Source of the DNA: Terana coerulea
Taxonomy: Eukaryota > Basidiomycota > Agaricomycetes > Polyporales > Phanerochaetaceae
DNA: 11,929 bases
Reading direction: 5' to 3'
NCBI GenBank assembly: GCA_024811115.1
Contig: JAKOGH010000233.1
Span: 1 to 11,929, forward strand
Positions 1 through 8,088 of the stretch are shown in pieces; position 1 is the stretch's first letter, and each line of letters begins with the position of its first letter. The notes beneath the pieces were generated by a model, which worked only from the letters and a program-made list of their open reading frames with translations, was not told the DNA's origin and searched no databases. The position numbers and the translations under genes were made by a program.

Positions 1-816
1 ATGGCGACCCACCCGGACAAGCAGAAGCTCGCGCAGGCGGAGATCGATAAGGTCATTGGCGGCGAGCGGCTCCCGCTGATCACCGACCGCGAACACCTGC
101 CGTACACGATGGCGCTCGTCAAGGAGGTCATGCGCTGGCACCCTGTCGCACCCCTCAGTACGCCTTGCGTCTACTCAGTGGTGAACCGGTTCTGACGACG
201 ACGTGTCCCGCAGGCATCCCTCGCCACACCACGCAGGACGATGTGTACAACGGCTGGACAATCCCGAAGGGCACCGTCGTGATTCCCAACGTCTGGTAAG
301 GCCTTTTGCTGCTCATGGCGTATGCTGTATGCTGATGCGTATGCGGTATGCAGGGCGCTCGCGTTCACGCAGCGCGGCAGCCACGATGTGCACAAGTTCG
401 TCCCCGAGCGGTTCCTCGGCGCCGAGAAGGAGCTCACCGTGCTCAACGACCCGTACGAGTGGACGTTCGGCTTCTCGCGCAGGTGCGCCCGCCCTCTTCG
501 CCCTCCCTGCGCCCGTACTGACCCCCTGTGTCTTTGCAGGGCCTGCCCCGGGCGGCACCTCGCCGAGAACTCGATCTTCATCATCATCTCGAGCCTGCTC
601 TCCATGTTCGACATCTCGCCGCCCGCGAGCGGGCAGCTCGAGCCGAAGTTCACGGCGACGCTCGTCAGGTGCGTGCTCTCCCCTCTGTCGTCGGGCGGCG
701 CGTTGGATACTGACGATGGTCACAGCCGTCCGGAGCCCTTCGAGTGCCGCATCGTGCCGCGCTCGGCGGCGAAGGCGGAGCAGATCAACTGGCGTGCCGA
801 GCAGTGCACTGTCTGA
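1..816 (+). CDS. Cytochrome P450, 3' portion (P450-1, 5'-truncated by window edge)
   Basis: This is the C-terminal 195 residues of a haem-thiolate monooxygenase that would oxidise a small hydrophobic substrate using electrons from a reductase; substrate unknown. Exons: 1-157, 214-295, 354-482, 540-668, 726-816; introns are 56-58 nt and GT-AG. The visible protein has the K-helix ExxR (E42-V-M-R45), the PERF motif (P97-F100) and the haem loop FGFSRRACPG with ligand Cys125. The usual Gly of FxxGxRxCxG is Ser121 here. The C-terminus ([13 protein letters not shown]) is typical of basidiomycete P450s. The ATG at position 1 is not the start: it lies just before the HP..Q..A..EID stretch that follows the I-helix, so the N-terminus, I-helix and oxygen-binding motif lie upstream of the window. 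Three intron positions match P450-2, so the two are probably related. Convergent with the methyltransferase. Family is certain, subfamily is not. Confidence 0.93.
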
Positions 817-2182
817 GAACTGCATAGATACTTCGTTCTGTGTCTCGAGATATGCTTTTCGTTGTTGTAGCTTGTACGATGCCTCAATAGATTCTGTGTT
901 GCGTGCCCCTTGCGTGCTTGCCCGAAGGCTGAAAAATACACCGCTAATACTACTTGTGCTACAAGAACGGTGATGTTACTCCCTTTGAATATCATGGCTT
1001 GCATGAATTCTGGTCTTATGGTCTTCACTCATGGGGACTTCACCTATGACGTCGCGTCGCGAACACTCTCAATCACTTAAACTTGATGCGATCAACCATC
1101 CCATCACCAATCCTCTATCAACGACATTGACCAACGACAGCGCTGAACGTCAGACCTGCGGCCTCAAAGCACGGCCATGCAGACTCCGACTGCACCTCCC
1201 ATGTCCGCCTTGTTATCTCAGACGCAACATCGAAATATACGCGTGGGACACACGGTAAACTTTGACCGCGCTCGCCAGCCTCTAGTGCGGTCGGTACCAG
1301 CCCGCCGCAGCCAGACAAACACCGACGGAGCGCAGGCCGCGCGACCCTGAACACGCTGCCAGGGTGCTCGCGCCAGAAGAAGGGCAGCGATCGTCGCGCG
1401 CACAGGCGTCGGCGGTATACATACATTGACGCGCGGCGTCTACCATGGCCAGTGGTCGCGCGGATGCTATGGCCCTCTTGCTAGGCCGATCGGCGTGCGA
1501 CGCGTCGCCGAGTGGAATGATGATGCCTTGGCCCCGCTTGGCTCCTGATTGCCTTGCGCGTGGAAGGCCCGCCGGGGCACGGAAGCATCTGGGGAATCGA
1601 ATCGGAGCTCAGCGCTCAGCGCTCAGGCACACAGCAGTGCGCGATCCTGTCAGAAGCCCCCGGGCCCCGGGATTGTCGCGATCGTCTGGGCGAGATCGGC
1701 TGAGGCAATCTGCAGGGCTGCAGGCACTGCAGCGAACGCTTGCACTAACTGCTACTAGCGCTGGGTGCTTACTCAGTCGCACGGCTGCGTCGATAACGCA
1801 CGCGCTCGCCCAGAAATACTTCGTTGCGGCGGCTACGTCGAGCGTAGGGCTTTTGGCATCGAAGGTTTGTGTGCTACTGGTGGAAGGCTGGACTCGGAGT
1901 GCCCGTGGCGCGATAAGGACTGTAAACGTGCGTGGCACAGCGTGCTAAGTTGCGCTGAAGTCTAAGTCTGGTTTTCTACTGAGAGAAGCTTTGCAAGAGG
2001 ATCCGACAGCCCAGCTGCAACGAAAGACGCATCGAGTGTATTTGAAGCCCATGGGTCTCAGCTTATTCATGGTCATCGGCACGCAGTAGCAGCGCAGTAG
2101 TGTTCAAATATTGCAAAGACAGTTCAATTCCACATGCAACACACAATACAGCGACTACGAGGAGATACAAGCTGGCTCTTGA
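817..2182. other. Spacer between convergent genes, no supported gene
   Basis: This stretch separates the stop codons of P450-1 and the methyltransferase and must hold both 3' UTRs. An open frame at 1445-1948 (+) follows a TATA-like gtataca at 1415-1421 and has an ACCATGG start context. Its predicted product is rich in Ala, Arg and Ser, matches no family I know and has frames of similar length on the other strand, so I do not call it. Short tandem copies of gctcagcg lie near 1606-1624. No RNA gene or transposon was seen. Confidence 0.5.
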
Positions 2183-3434
2183 CTATGCGGCGTTCTTACG
2201 GGACCAAGTGAAGTACAGGTCAGTGGTGAGACTGCGATTGGGATCCTCCAGCTCCTGGATGTTGAGGTCTGCGATCTCCTTCGTGATCCCGAGGTCCGCA
2301 AACCGAGGGCCGAAGTCCTTTGAGACTCGGATCGCGTTCGTCTTCCAAGTGAGCCCAAGGACCTTCAACGCCGGATCTGCACCCCAGTTCAGCGTCACCA
2401 CTCTTTGTTTCGCGCAGAGCAACGCGACCGTGACGCACCGTCGCTCTTCCCGGACATCGGCACCGCGACCTTCCGCACGTTCACCGCCGCGAACGCGCCC
2501 GTGCCGCGCAGGATGCGCTCGAGGTGCGCGCCGATGCACGGCTCCGCGCCCTTCGCGCGCATGAGCGTGTGCCACGTGCCCATGAAGGCGGCCATGCCCG
2601 GCCCGAGCGGCCGCCCGCCGTCGCGCATCTGGCCGTCGTCCGGCTCCTCGACGAGCAGCCACCCGCCGGGCTTCACGAGCCGGACGATGCGGCCCAGGAC
2701 CTCTTCGCCGTAGGGGACCTGCGCAGGGGGGGTGTGAAGGCATACCGCAAGCGGAGAGGGGGGAACTTGCGTGCATCAGGACGAGTCTTGCGTGTACGAT
2801 GTCGAAGCTCTCGGGCTCGAACGGGAAAGGCTCTGTGACGTTCAGCTGCTGGAACTTCAGGTTGGCGGGTTTCGGGCTGCGCGGGCGAGGGTCAGCCTAT
2901 CCACCACAAGCTCCGTGCTAATAATACCCACCGATCTGGAAACCCGTTCATGTCCACCGCGGTAACGCTCGCGTCAGGAAACGCTGTAGCCGCATGAATA
3001 GCCCTGGGCATGCTGTGAGCGTGCGCTTCTCCAAGCTGTTCGTAGAGCGATACGCGTACCACGCTCCACTCCCAGACCTGTACGGCAGTGTCAGCGGATG
3101 AAATGGCTGGAAGACATGGCTGCGACGCACCCAATCTCGAGGATGGCTTTGGGTGCGGGATCCTCCAAGTTCGCGAGGGACAGTGCGCCAAAGTACTGAG
3201 TTATGCCGCGATGCAGCGCGTCCAGCCTGTAGCAGACGTTCAATATCATGCAGCGCGTGCTCTTTCAAACTGTCTCACCTCTCCATCTCCTCCTGGACCG
3301 CTGCAGCAGCCTAAGAGTACGCGTTAGTCAGCGCGTAACGTACCGGACAAGGGAAGACAGACTTGAAACGTGTATGTGTTGGCGGTCGGAGCGGCCGGGG
3401 CAGCGGATGGGTCTTGTGCAGCAACGACGGCCAT
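2183..3434 (-). CDS. Class I SAM-dependent methyltransferase (LaeA/UMTA-like fungal type)
   Basis: Predicted to move a methyl group from S-adenosylmethionine to a small molecule; the acceptor is unknown. Exons on the minus strand: 3434-3363, 3310-3279, 3226-3131, 3077-3060, 3003-2932, 2876-2771, 2718-2439, 2376-2183, giving 289 aa. Domain order: EEMERLDALH leader helix (about residues 29-40, typical of this fungal family), SAM-binding motif I (LEIGSGSGAW, 64-73), acidic loop (AVDMNG, Asp90), FDIVHARLVLMH (121-132) and KPGGWLLVEE (148-157). Motif I is split over three exons, one of them only 18 nt. The 2719-2770 intron starts with GCAAGT, a GC-AG donor. The start at 3434 is the first in-frame ATG and has a TATA-like box 73 nt upstream. 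No signal peptide or membrane segment, so probably cytosolic. It lies downstream of P450-2 on the same strand. LaeA-like regulators share the fold, but cluster position favours a biosynthetic enzyme. Confidence 0.9.
2719..2770 (-). other. GC-AG intron in the methyltransferase gene
   Basis: This 52-nt intron (sixth of seven) begins GCAAGT and ends GCGCAG. Removing it joins LVLMH to VPYGEE in phase 0, giving the continuous family-typical segment before the KPGGW motif. The only nearby GT donor (GTATGC) would leave an intron of 29 nt. GC donors are a known minor class and prefer exactly this GCAAGT form. Confidence 0.75.
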
Positions 3435-3785
3435 AGTTCGTGTGGGGAGTGGTCAGCAAGCTCTGCGCGTGAGCTGGGGTGGGCATCACAGGCTCTGCAA
3501 GGTTATATCACTCCTGTGCTTTCGCATCATGGTACGACGCGACGCACAGTAGCGTCAATCACCACTCGATTCGTGCCCCAGAGCACTTACTCACGGCTCT
3601 TTGATATGGTCAGGCGTACCCGGCGCACACCGCTGCCGTATCACGCATCGGACTTTGATAGAGTACGGCGGTATCCTTACACACGTAACACATTCATATT
3701 CATTACACGGTCGACCCATTTCGCGCAGCAGCTCTCAGAACACAGGCCGTCGGGGCCCACATCACCTTCATCATGCCATTGCTGG
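3435..3785. other. Short spacer between P450-2 stop and methyltransferase start
   Basis: It must contain the 3' UTR of P450-2 and the promoter and 5' UTR of the methyltransferase, both on the minus strand. About 350 nt is compact but enough for separate transcripts. Apart from the TATA-like box listed separately, I see no distinct element. Confidence 0.5.
3503..3507 (-). promoter_or_regulatory. TATA-like box of the methyltransferase gene
   Basis: The minus strand reads TGATATAACC here, 73 nt upstream of the ATG at 3434, a plausible core-promoter distance for a fungal gene. It is only a short A/T match in GC-rich surroundings; no transcription start is visible from sequence alone. Confidence 0.35.
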
Positions 3786-5876
3786 TCAAAGCGCGTTCGC
3801 CAAGAGCTCCGCCGCCTTCGCGCGCGGCGTAAACGCGCAGCGGAACGGTTTCGGGGTCCTAGCGGGAAACGGGCGTCAGCGCGCCATCCAACTAGAAGCA
3901 AAGCACCGCTGCCGCGGCGCATCAACGACTTACGGCACCAGCCCCGCGACGAAGGCAGAGTGCGCGGGCGCGCCCTTGGCGTCGTTGTCGCCCGCGACGG
4001 GGACGAGCTCGAAGCACGCGACCGTGCGCACGATGGTGGTGTACAGGAAGACGTTGGCGAAGTGCAGGCCCGGGCAGAGTCTGGTTTGGGGTTAGTGGAG
4101 GCCGATGGAGCTCGAGACGGCGCACCTTCGTCCGAAACCGTAGATGAGCGTACGGGGGTCGCGAGGCGCGGCCTGCTTCTCCTTTTGGAGGAACCGCTCG
4201 GGGATGAACAGGTCTGGGTCCGGATACTCGTCCGCGTCGTGCAACATGGCCCTGCAGCGATCCAAACGGGGCGTCAACAGAGCTCGTCGCGCCGCCTCCC
4301 CCTTCGCCACGCACGCACCAGATATTTCCCATAATCCAGCTTTTCTTGGGGATCCTGTATCCGAGATACTCGTCTTCCTCCATGTTGCTGTGCGTCACGA
4401 GCGGAATCGCCGGGTTGAACCTGTGGACCTCTTGAATGAGCGCATCGATGTATGGTAGGTCGTCCTTGTCCTCGAGGCTCGGGAGGCGGTCGGTCCCGAC
4501 AACGTTGACAATCTCAGCATATGCGCGTGCTTGCACTTCAGGGTGGCGCAAGAGCAGCAGCAGCGCGGTGAGCAGAGCACCGCTGAGCTGTTGAATTGTA
4601 CAATATCAGCATTAAAAGGGTTTAAAGAGCGATATAAGGACGTACAGTGTCCGTTCCGGCTGCATATGCTCCGTCATTAAGGGCTGAAAATCTCACGCAA
4701 GGTGTTACGTACCACTGTACAGACTACCTGCTGCAGACCGAATGATGTCTTCCTCTTCATTGCTCTCTGATTGTTCCAGAGCTAGACTGACGAACGACGG
4801 CAGCGCACGTCCTCGTGCCTACCAACCCACAAGTAATCGGGTGAGACAAGCAACGTCCTCCGCACCGTGCACGGCGTACCATTTCAACCTTGACATCCGC
4901 AAACGGCTCCCTTGTCAGCTTGTAGAAAGACTCCTTGGCGTTGCATGCCCAGCACTTGAAGCCGGCGCCTGGCACCCATGCAGGTACGTACATCACTGGT
5001 TTGCAATAAGTCAGTTCAGTATGTTCCGCAGAGCAGCAGATGTATGAGTGCGCACAGAAGGGGAAACGGTCGACAGCCCAGCGGCCAGGCTGTAACGCGG
5101 CTCCCGTCTCGTGCATGACCGTCTTTGCGAGGTCGATGTATCCGGGCTTGGGCTTCGAGCCGTATGCAAAGCGAACGATGAGCTCTTCTATAGTTCTGTG
5201 GCATCTCTTGTCAGATTCACATCTCGCGCTAGGAAGGCATGGGAACGTACTGTTGCACATCATCAAAAAACGTCTTCGGCTTCACCTGGAACCCCCTCAA
5301 AACCAACGTCGAGTACTCCTCCAGCAGCCCCCGCCACTCGCCCGTCACTACATTCGCGTTTAGGACTCCGTTGAGCACCTTGCGCGAGCGCTGCAGCCGC
5401 TGGCCGTAGTACGTGAACCCGACGTTCTTCTGCCGCCCGAGCAGCTCCGCCATCGGCCAGCGCGGCCGGCAGGCAAAGTTGGCGCGCTTGCCCAGCAAGT
5501 CGACGGCAGAGTCGACGGTGTTGATGACGATGACGGGGCGGAAGGGGTTCGCGGTCAGGAGCGGGCCTGTCGCACGGTCAGGCGCCATGGTGCACGCTGC
5601 GAACACGAGATGGGTACGTACCAAGGCTGGAAGCCCATCTGGCGTACGTCTGCCAGGGGTGCTCGTCGCCGTTAGCTCGTCCGGGGACTAGTACATTTAC
5701 CCAATCAGCTTCCGCGCGGTAGAGACTGTCAGCATAGAGCACATACCAGGCGGAAGCGGCCGCTTCGCTGTCCACTTCCAAGTAACAAACGCGAGTATAC
5801 ATGCTACGACGCCACCGGCCGCATACCATTGGCCCAAAGATAGTTGAGGCAAATCGACTGTCGTCGTCGAAGGCAT
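3786..5876 (-). CDS. Cytochrome P450, full length (P450-2), 11 exons
   Basis: A membrane-anchored haem-thiolate monooxygenase, likely on the ER facing the cytosol; substrate unknown. Exons: 5876-5747, 5687-5622, 5566-5251, 5195-5056, 4995-4880, 4818-4713, 4659-4646, 4587-4319, 4251-4126, 4080-3934, 3858-3786, giving 500 aa (507 if exon 2 starts at 5708). Motifs: N-terminal anchor (about 18-35), basic-proline KRPLPP (38-43), I-helix AGTDT (292-296), K-helix E349-V-H-R352, PERF (403-406), haem loop YGFGRRLCPG with Cys430, and the C-terminal TPKPFRCAFTPRA typical of basidiomycete P450s. The last exon needs a GTAAGT..CTAG intron (3859-3933); reading through instead stops right after GLVP and loses this tail. 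Oddities: a 14-nt exon carries most of AGTDT; the usual LPLIGN segment after the proline hinge is missing or broken; the C-helix reads YGQRLQRSRK with Leu where WxxxR is usual. Tandem with the methyltransferase and MFS genes. Confidence 0.92.
4646..4659 (-). other. 14-nt microexon of P450-2
   Basis: The exon lies between a 53-nt intron (4660-4712, GTACGT..GCAG) and a 58-nt intron (4588-4645, GTACGT..ACAG). It supplies two bases of Ala292 and all of Gly-Thr-Asp-Thr, the oxygen-activation motif of the I-helix. Splicing it between IIRSAAGSLYS and LSGALL restores the spacing normal for P450s. The alternative donor at 4727 with acceptor at 4684 also keeps frame but adds ALNDGAY and breaks that spacing. 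Confidence 0.75.
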
Positions 5877-6531
5877 CCTGAGAACGATCTGGGAGTTTCA
5901 GAGCTACGCTGGCTGTCGACTCGGTCCTCGTCGCACCTGGAGGTCGTGGCGGCCGAGTACTAGTGAGGGATGTCTATAGCTATCCGATGGGCCGCAGCTC
6001 CGTAGCCCGCTTGAGTAAGTGACGTTGACACAAGCCTCTCCCCTCGCCAAGCAGCCTGACAGGAATCTCGACGCCGAATGCAGTACGAACGCGGGGATGA
6101 CGGGATGACGGGAGGGGTTCTAGTACAGCCGCCTGATCTACTCACGCAGATCTCGTGCTCGCATTGCCCCTTTCGCGCTGTGCGGCGAGACGCCAGAGAT
6201 AGGCAAGCGCAGCGGAGGCCTCTTGGGTTGACGGCCTTAGCTACAGCGGTGGTGTCCGGAGTCGCGACGTGGCAGCCGGCAGGCGTCTCTCGCAATGCAG
6301 CTCACGGCGTGCGGGCAAAGCCGGGGCGAGCCGTGGGCGGAACGCCACCAGGACGATGGCGTCTGAGCTCGGGCGTTTACATGGGGGCCGGCGGCCATCA
6401 CCCCCGCTCGGACTCCGCCGTGCGAAGCTTCCCCAGGCACAGACTCCTTCCCACACCCCTGTCCGCAGCGGGGATCCCCTGCGACGCCATTGGCCGGCCG
6501 CAGCGGGGCAAACGATCCAGAAGCTTGTGTA
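5877..6531. other. Spacer upstream of P450-2, no supported gene
   Basis: This carries the promoter and 5' UTR of P450-2 and runs to the left edge of the first fold-back element. A weak TATAGA lies on the minus strand at 5973-5978, about 100 nt before the P450-2 ATG. Overlapping GC-rich open frames occur on both strands but have biased, unrecognisable products. No RNA gene seen. Confidence 0.45.
5973..5978 (-). promoter_or_regulatory. Weak TATA-like sequence upstream of P450-2
   Basis: The minus strand reads GCTATAGACA about 100 nt before the ATG at 5876. It is the only TATA-like run in a sensible position, but the match is poor. Confidence 0.2.
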
Positions 6532-6558
6532 CAGTTGCGGACAAGCAAACACGACCAA
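6532..6558 (+). repeat. Left terminal inverted repeat of the 640-bp element
   Basis: It begins CAGTTGCGGACAAGCAAAC and pairs with the reverse complement of 7145-7171, with mismatches only at repeat positions 13 and 22. Preceded by TA. Confidence 0.85.
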
Positions 6559-7144
6559 CCTTGTTGAGCGCCAACCCGAATTATTTAGGCCAAACTGAGT
6601 GCAGAATCAGACTCAGAAAGACGAAAGGAGTCGATTGGCACCCTTCCGAAGTTTTTCCCACGAGAAAATGGGTACCGGCCAAATTTTGACCCATTTCTGC
6701 GCTTCCTATGGTGCTGGGAGGCCGGGAAGGGTGCCCCATTAGGTCAAAATTGAGTTGATACATACACTCAAGTTGCGCATCAACGCGACAGAAGGCAGCA
6801 TCACGACGGTTTCGGGCATTTCTGATGCTTTCTGACGATGCAAAGTGGGCGCTTTGGGCAAAATTACCCTATCCGGTAGCCCTAATGGCTCGATAGAATT
6901 TTTGTCCTTGACGGCATCATACCCAGATTCACGAGAGGATTATTTTCCGCATTTTCCCGTGATTTGATTAATGATTTCTGTGTACCGGCGAAATTTTCGG
7001 GTACTTTTTTCTCAGAAGTCCGAATTAAGAGATTCCGCTCGTACCATTCTGCTCCCATAGCCTCAAAGAGCTCGTTTCTGAGGTCAAATTAACTTTCTGT
7101 GAAATGTCGGCGTCTGGGAAATTCACTCTCTCAGCGGCGTCAAA

Positions 7145-7171
7145 TTGGTTGTGTTTGCCTGTCCGCAACTG
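7145..7171 (-). repeat. Right terminal inverted repeat of the 640-bp element
   Basis: Read on the minus strand it begins CAGTTGCGGACAGGCAAAC and matches the left end at 25 of 27 positions. Followed on the plus strand by TA. Confidence 0.85.
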
Positions 7172-7744
7172 TAGCCGCTCGTCGACCCTGCACGGCGCCC
7201 CAGGTAGCAACATCAGAAAACATACTGGGGATGACTTCGCCTAGCGGGCACCAAGAGCCCAAGCACATTGCGTTGCCTATCTCGCACCGTCCAGACAACA
7301 ACGCTGTCCACTCTTTGGGAACCTGCGGGCTTCGTTGGCCGTCGAAGCGCAGCGCGGGGCGCATACCGCCCATCACGCTCATATTGCTCGTCTCCATTCG
7401 CATTATCCATGAGACGTCGTATTGCTATGTTCGGCAAACTGGCTTGTTTACAAGCATTCTGGGTCGCGGGAATGCGTCGAAGGCGAGACGCTTCGGGCTT
7501 CGGATGGCTTCCACATGCCATCTCTCGATCTCTGGCTTCACTCGGATTTAGGTAAACAACAAGTATGTACACAATAGAGGCAGGTATCACTCCTCCAAGA
7601 ACAAGGCGCAGTCTATAGACGGCGCATTGCCGTTGGGGCTCGGAGATAAAACATCAGGTCAAGCGGAGAGGAGGGTTGGTTGTAACCACTGACGTAATCC
7701 ATCAAGCCTATCTCGCTGTCTGATTTGATCGTATGTGCCCCATA
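7172..7744. other. Sequence between the two fold-back elements
   Basis: Apart from the possible transporter relic on the minus strand (7480-7620), nothing here can be assigned. The frame continuing from that relic towards 7213 is open but shows no family features. Confidence 0.4.
7480..7620 (-). pseudogene. Possible relic of an MFS (sugar-porter-like) transporter
   Basis: The minus-strand frame reads RLRLVLGGVIPASIVYILVV followed by YLNPSEARDRE. This resembles the segment of fungal sugar-porter MFS proteins in which a WRLMLG..IPA-type membrane helix leads to a PESPRW motif. Here PESPR appears degraded to NPSEAR, and no continuing exons with the rest of the fold can be found in 7172-8088. It sits between the two fold-back elements, so it may be a fragment left after decay or rearrangement. 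A chance hydrophobic frame remains possible, so confidence is low. It is distinct from the intact MFS gene at 8089-10111, which is a drug-type transporter. Confidence 0.25.
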
Positions 7745-7769
7745 CAGCTGTTTGCGAATCATTAGGCCG
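7745..7769 (+). repeat. Left terminal inverted repeat of the 217-bp element
   Basis: It begins CAGCTGTTTGCGAATCATTA and matches the reverse complement of 7937-7961 except at repeat positions 15 and 22. Confidence 0.85.
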
Positions 7770-7936
7770 CTTGGCCGCTTTTTCCTGTCCTCGATTTTTG
7801 TTTACTTTTGGAGCAGAACAAACAGAATCCCACCCTTGATGCACTCGTCGTCCAACGAGCTTGCACCGTTGAGCGTCTGGCGCGCTGGCGAGCTCCAAAA
7901 GTAAACAACGATGGCGAACGAAGCGTAGGCCCCAGG

Positions 7937-7961
7937 CGGTCTAATGTTTCGCAAACAGCTG
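7937..7961 (-). repeat. Right terminal inverted repeat of the 217-bp element
   Basis: Read on the minus strand it begins CAGCTGTTTGCGAAACATTA. The adjoining TA at 7962-7963 mirrors the TA at 7743-7744. Confidence 0.85.
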
Positions 7962-8088
7962 TAATTGTGTACACACTGATTCACACTGAGTTTCCAGCCA
8001 ATGTAAAGCTCACTCTATGTCATAACAAACACAAACCATATACTCGAAGCTTACAGCGGGTACAGACCACGCACGAGTTTCTAGTATT

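Larger units (their letters stand above)
6532..7171. mobile_element. Non-autonomous TIR element (MITE-like, TA-flanked), 640 bp
   Basis: The ends form a terminal inverted repeat of about 27 bp: both begin CAGTTGCGGACA and match at 25 of 27 positions. Each end is flanked by TA (6530-6531 and 7172-7173), the target duplication expected for the Tc1/mariner superfamily, which includes fungal pogo/Fot1 elements. The interior is more AT-rich than its surroundings and has no transposase-sized frame, so it would need a transposase supplied in trans. Internal structure: an 11-bp inverted repeat (6637-6647 with 6725-6735), a 10-bp inverted repeat (6682-6691 with 6742-6751) and a 16-nt direct repeat with one mismatch (6672-6687 and 6982-6997). 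Superfamily assignment rests only on TA and the CAG ends. Confidence 0.8.
7745..7961. mobile_element. Short fold-back MITE, 217 bp, TA-flanked
   Basis: The ends form a 25-bp terminal inverted repeat (23 of 25 match, both beginning CAGCTGTTTGCGAA), with weaker pairing continuing a few bases inward. TA flanks both sides (7743-7744 and 7962-7963). A second, perfect 17-bp inverted repeat lies inside (7798-7814 with 7892-7908), and a small hairpin near 7843-7860 sits at the centre, so nearly the whole unit can fold on itself. It has no coding capacity. The ends differ from those of the 640-bp element, so this is another family, though the TA flanks and CAG start again suggest Tc1/mariner-type mobilisation. 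Confidence 0.82.

Noticed and set aside
1..195. ATG at position 1 as the start of a small protein
   Set aside because: The Met lies inside a P450 just after the I-helix region; the frame is the middle of an exon and its apparent stop is within an intron.
1445..1948. 167-residue frame with TATA-like sequence and ACCATGG start
   Set aside because: Composition is biased to Ala, Arg and Ser, no motif is recognisable, and comparable frames occur on the other strand.
1736..1953. Weak inverted similarity of CAGCG-starting sequences as a third transposon
   Set aside because: The match needs several gaps and there is no TA or other target duplication.
3363..4334. 323-residue plus-strand frame
   Set aside because: It overlaps the 3' exons of P450-2 and the methyltransferase promoter on the opposite strand; product is Arg-rich without motifs.
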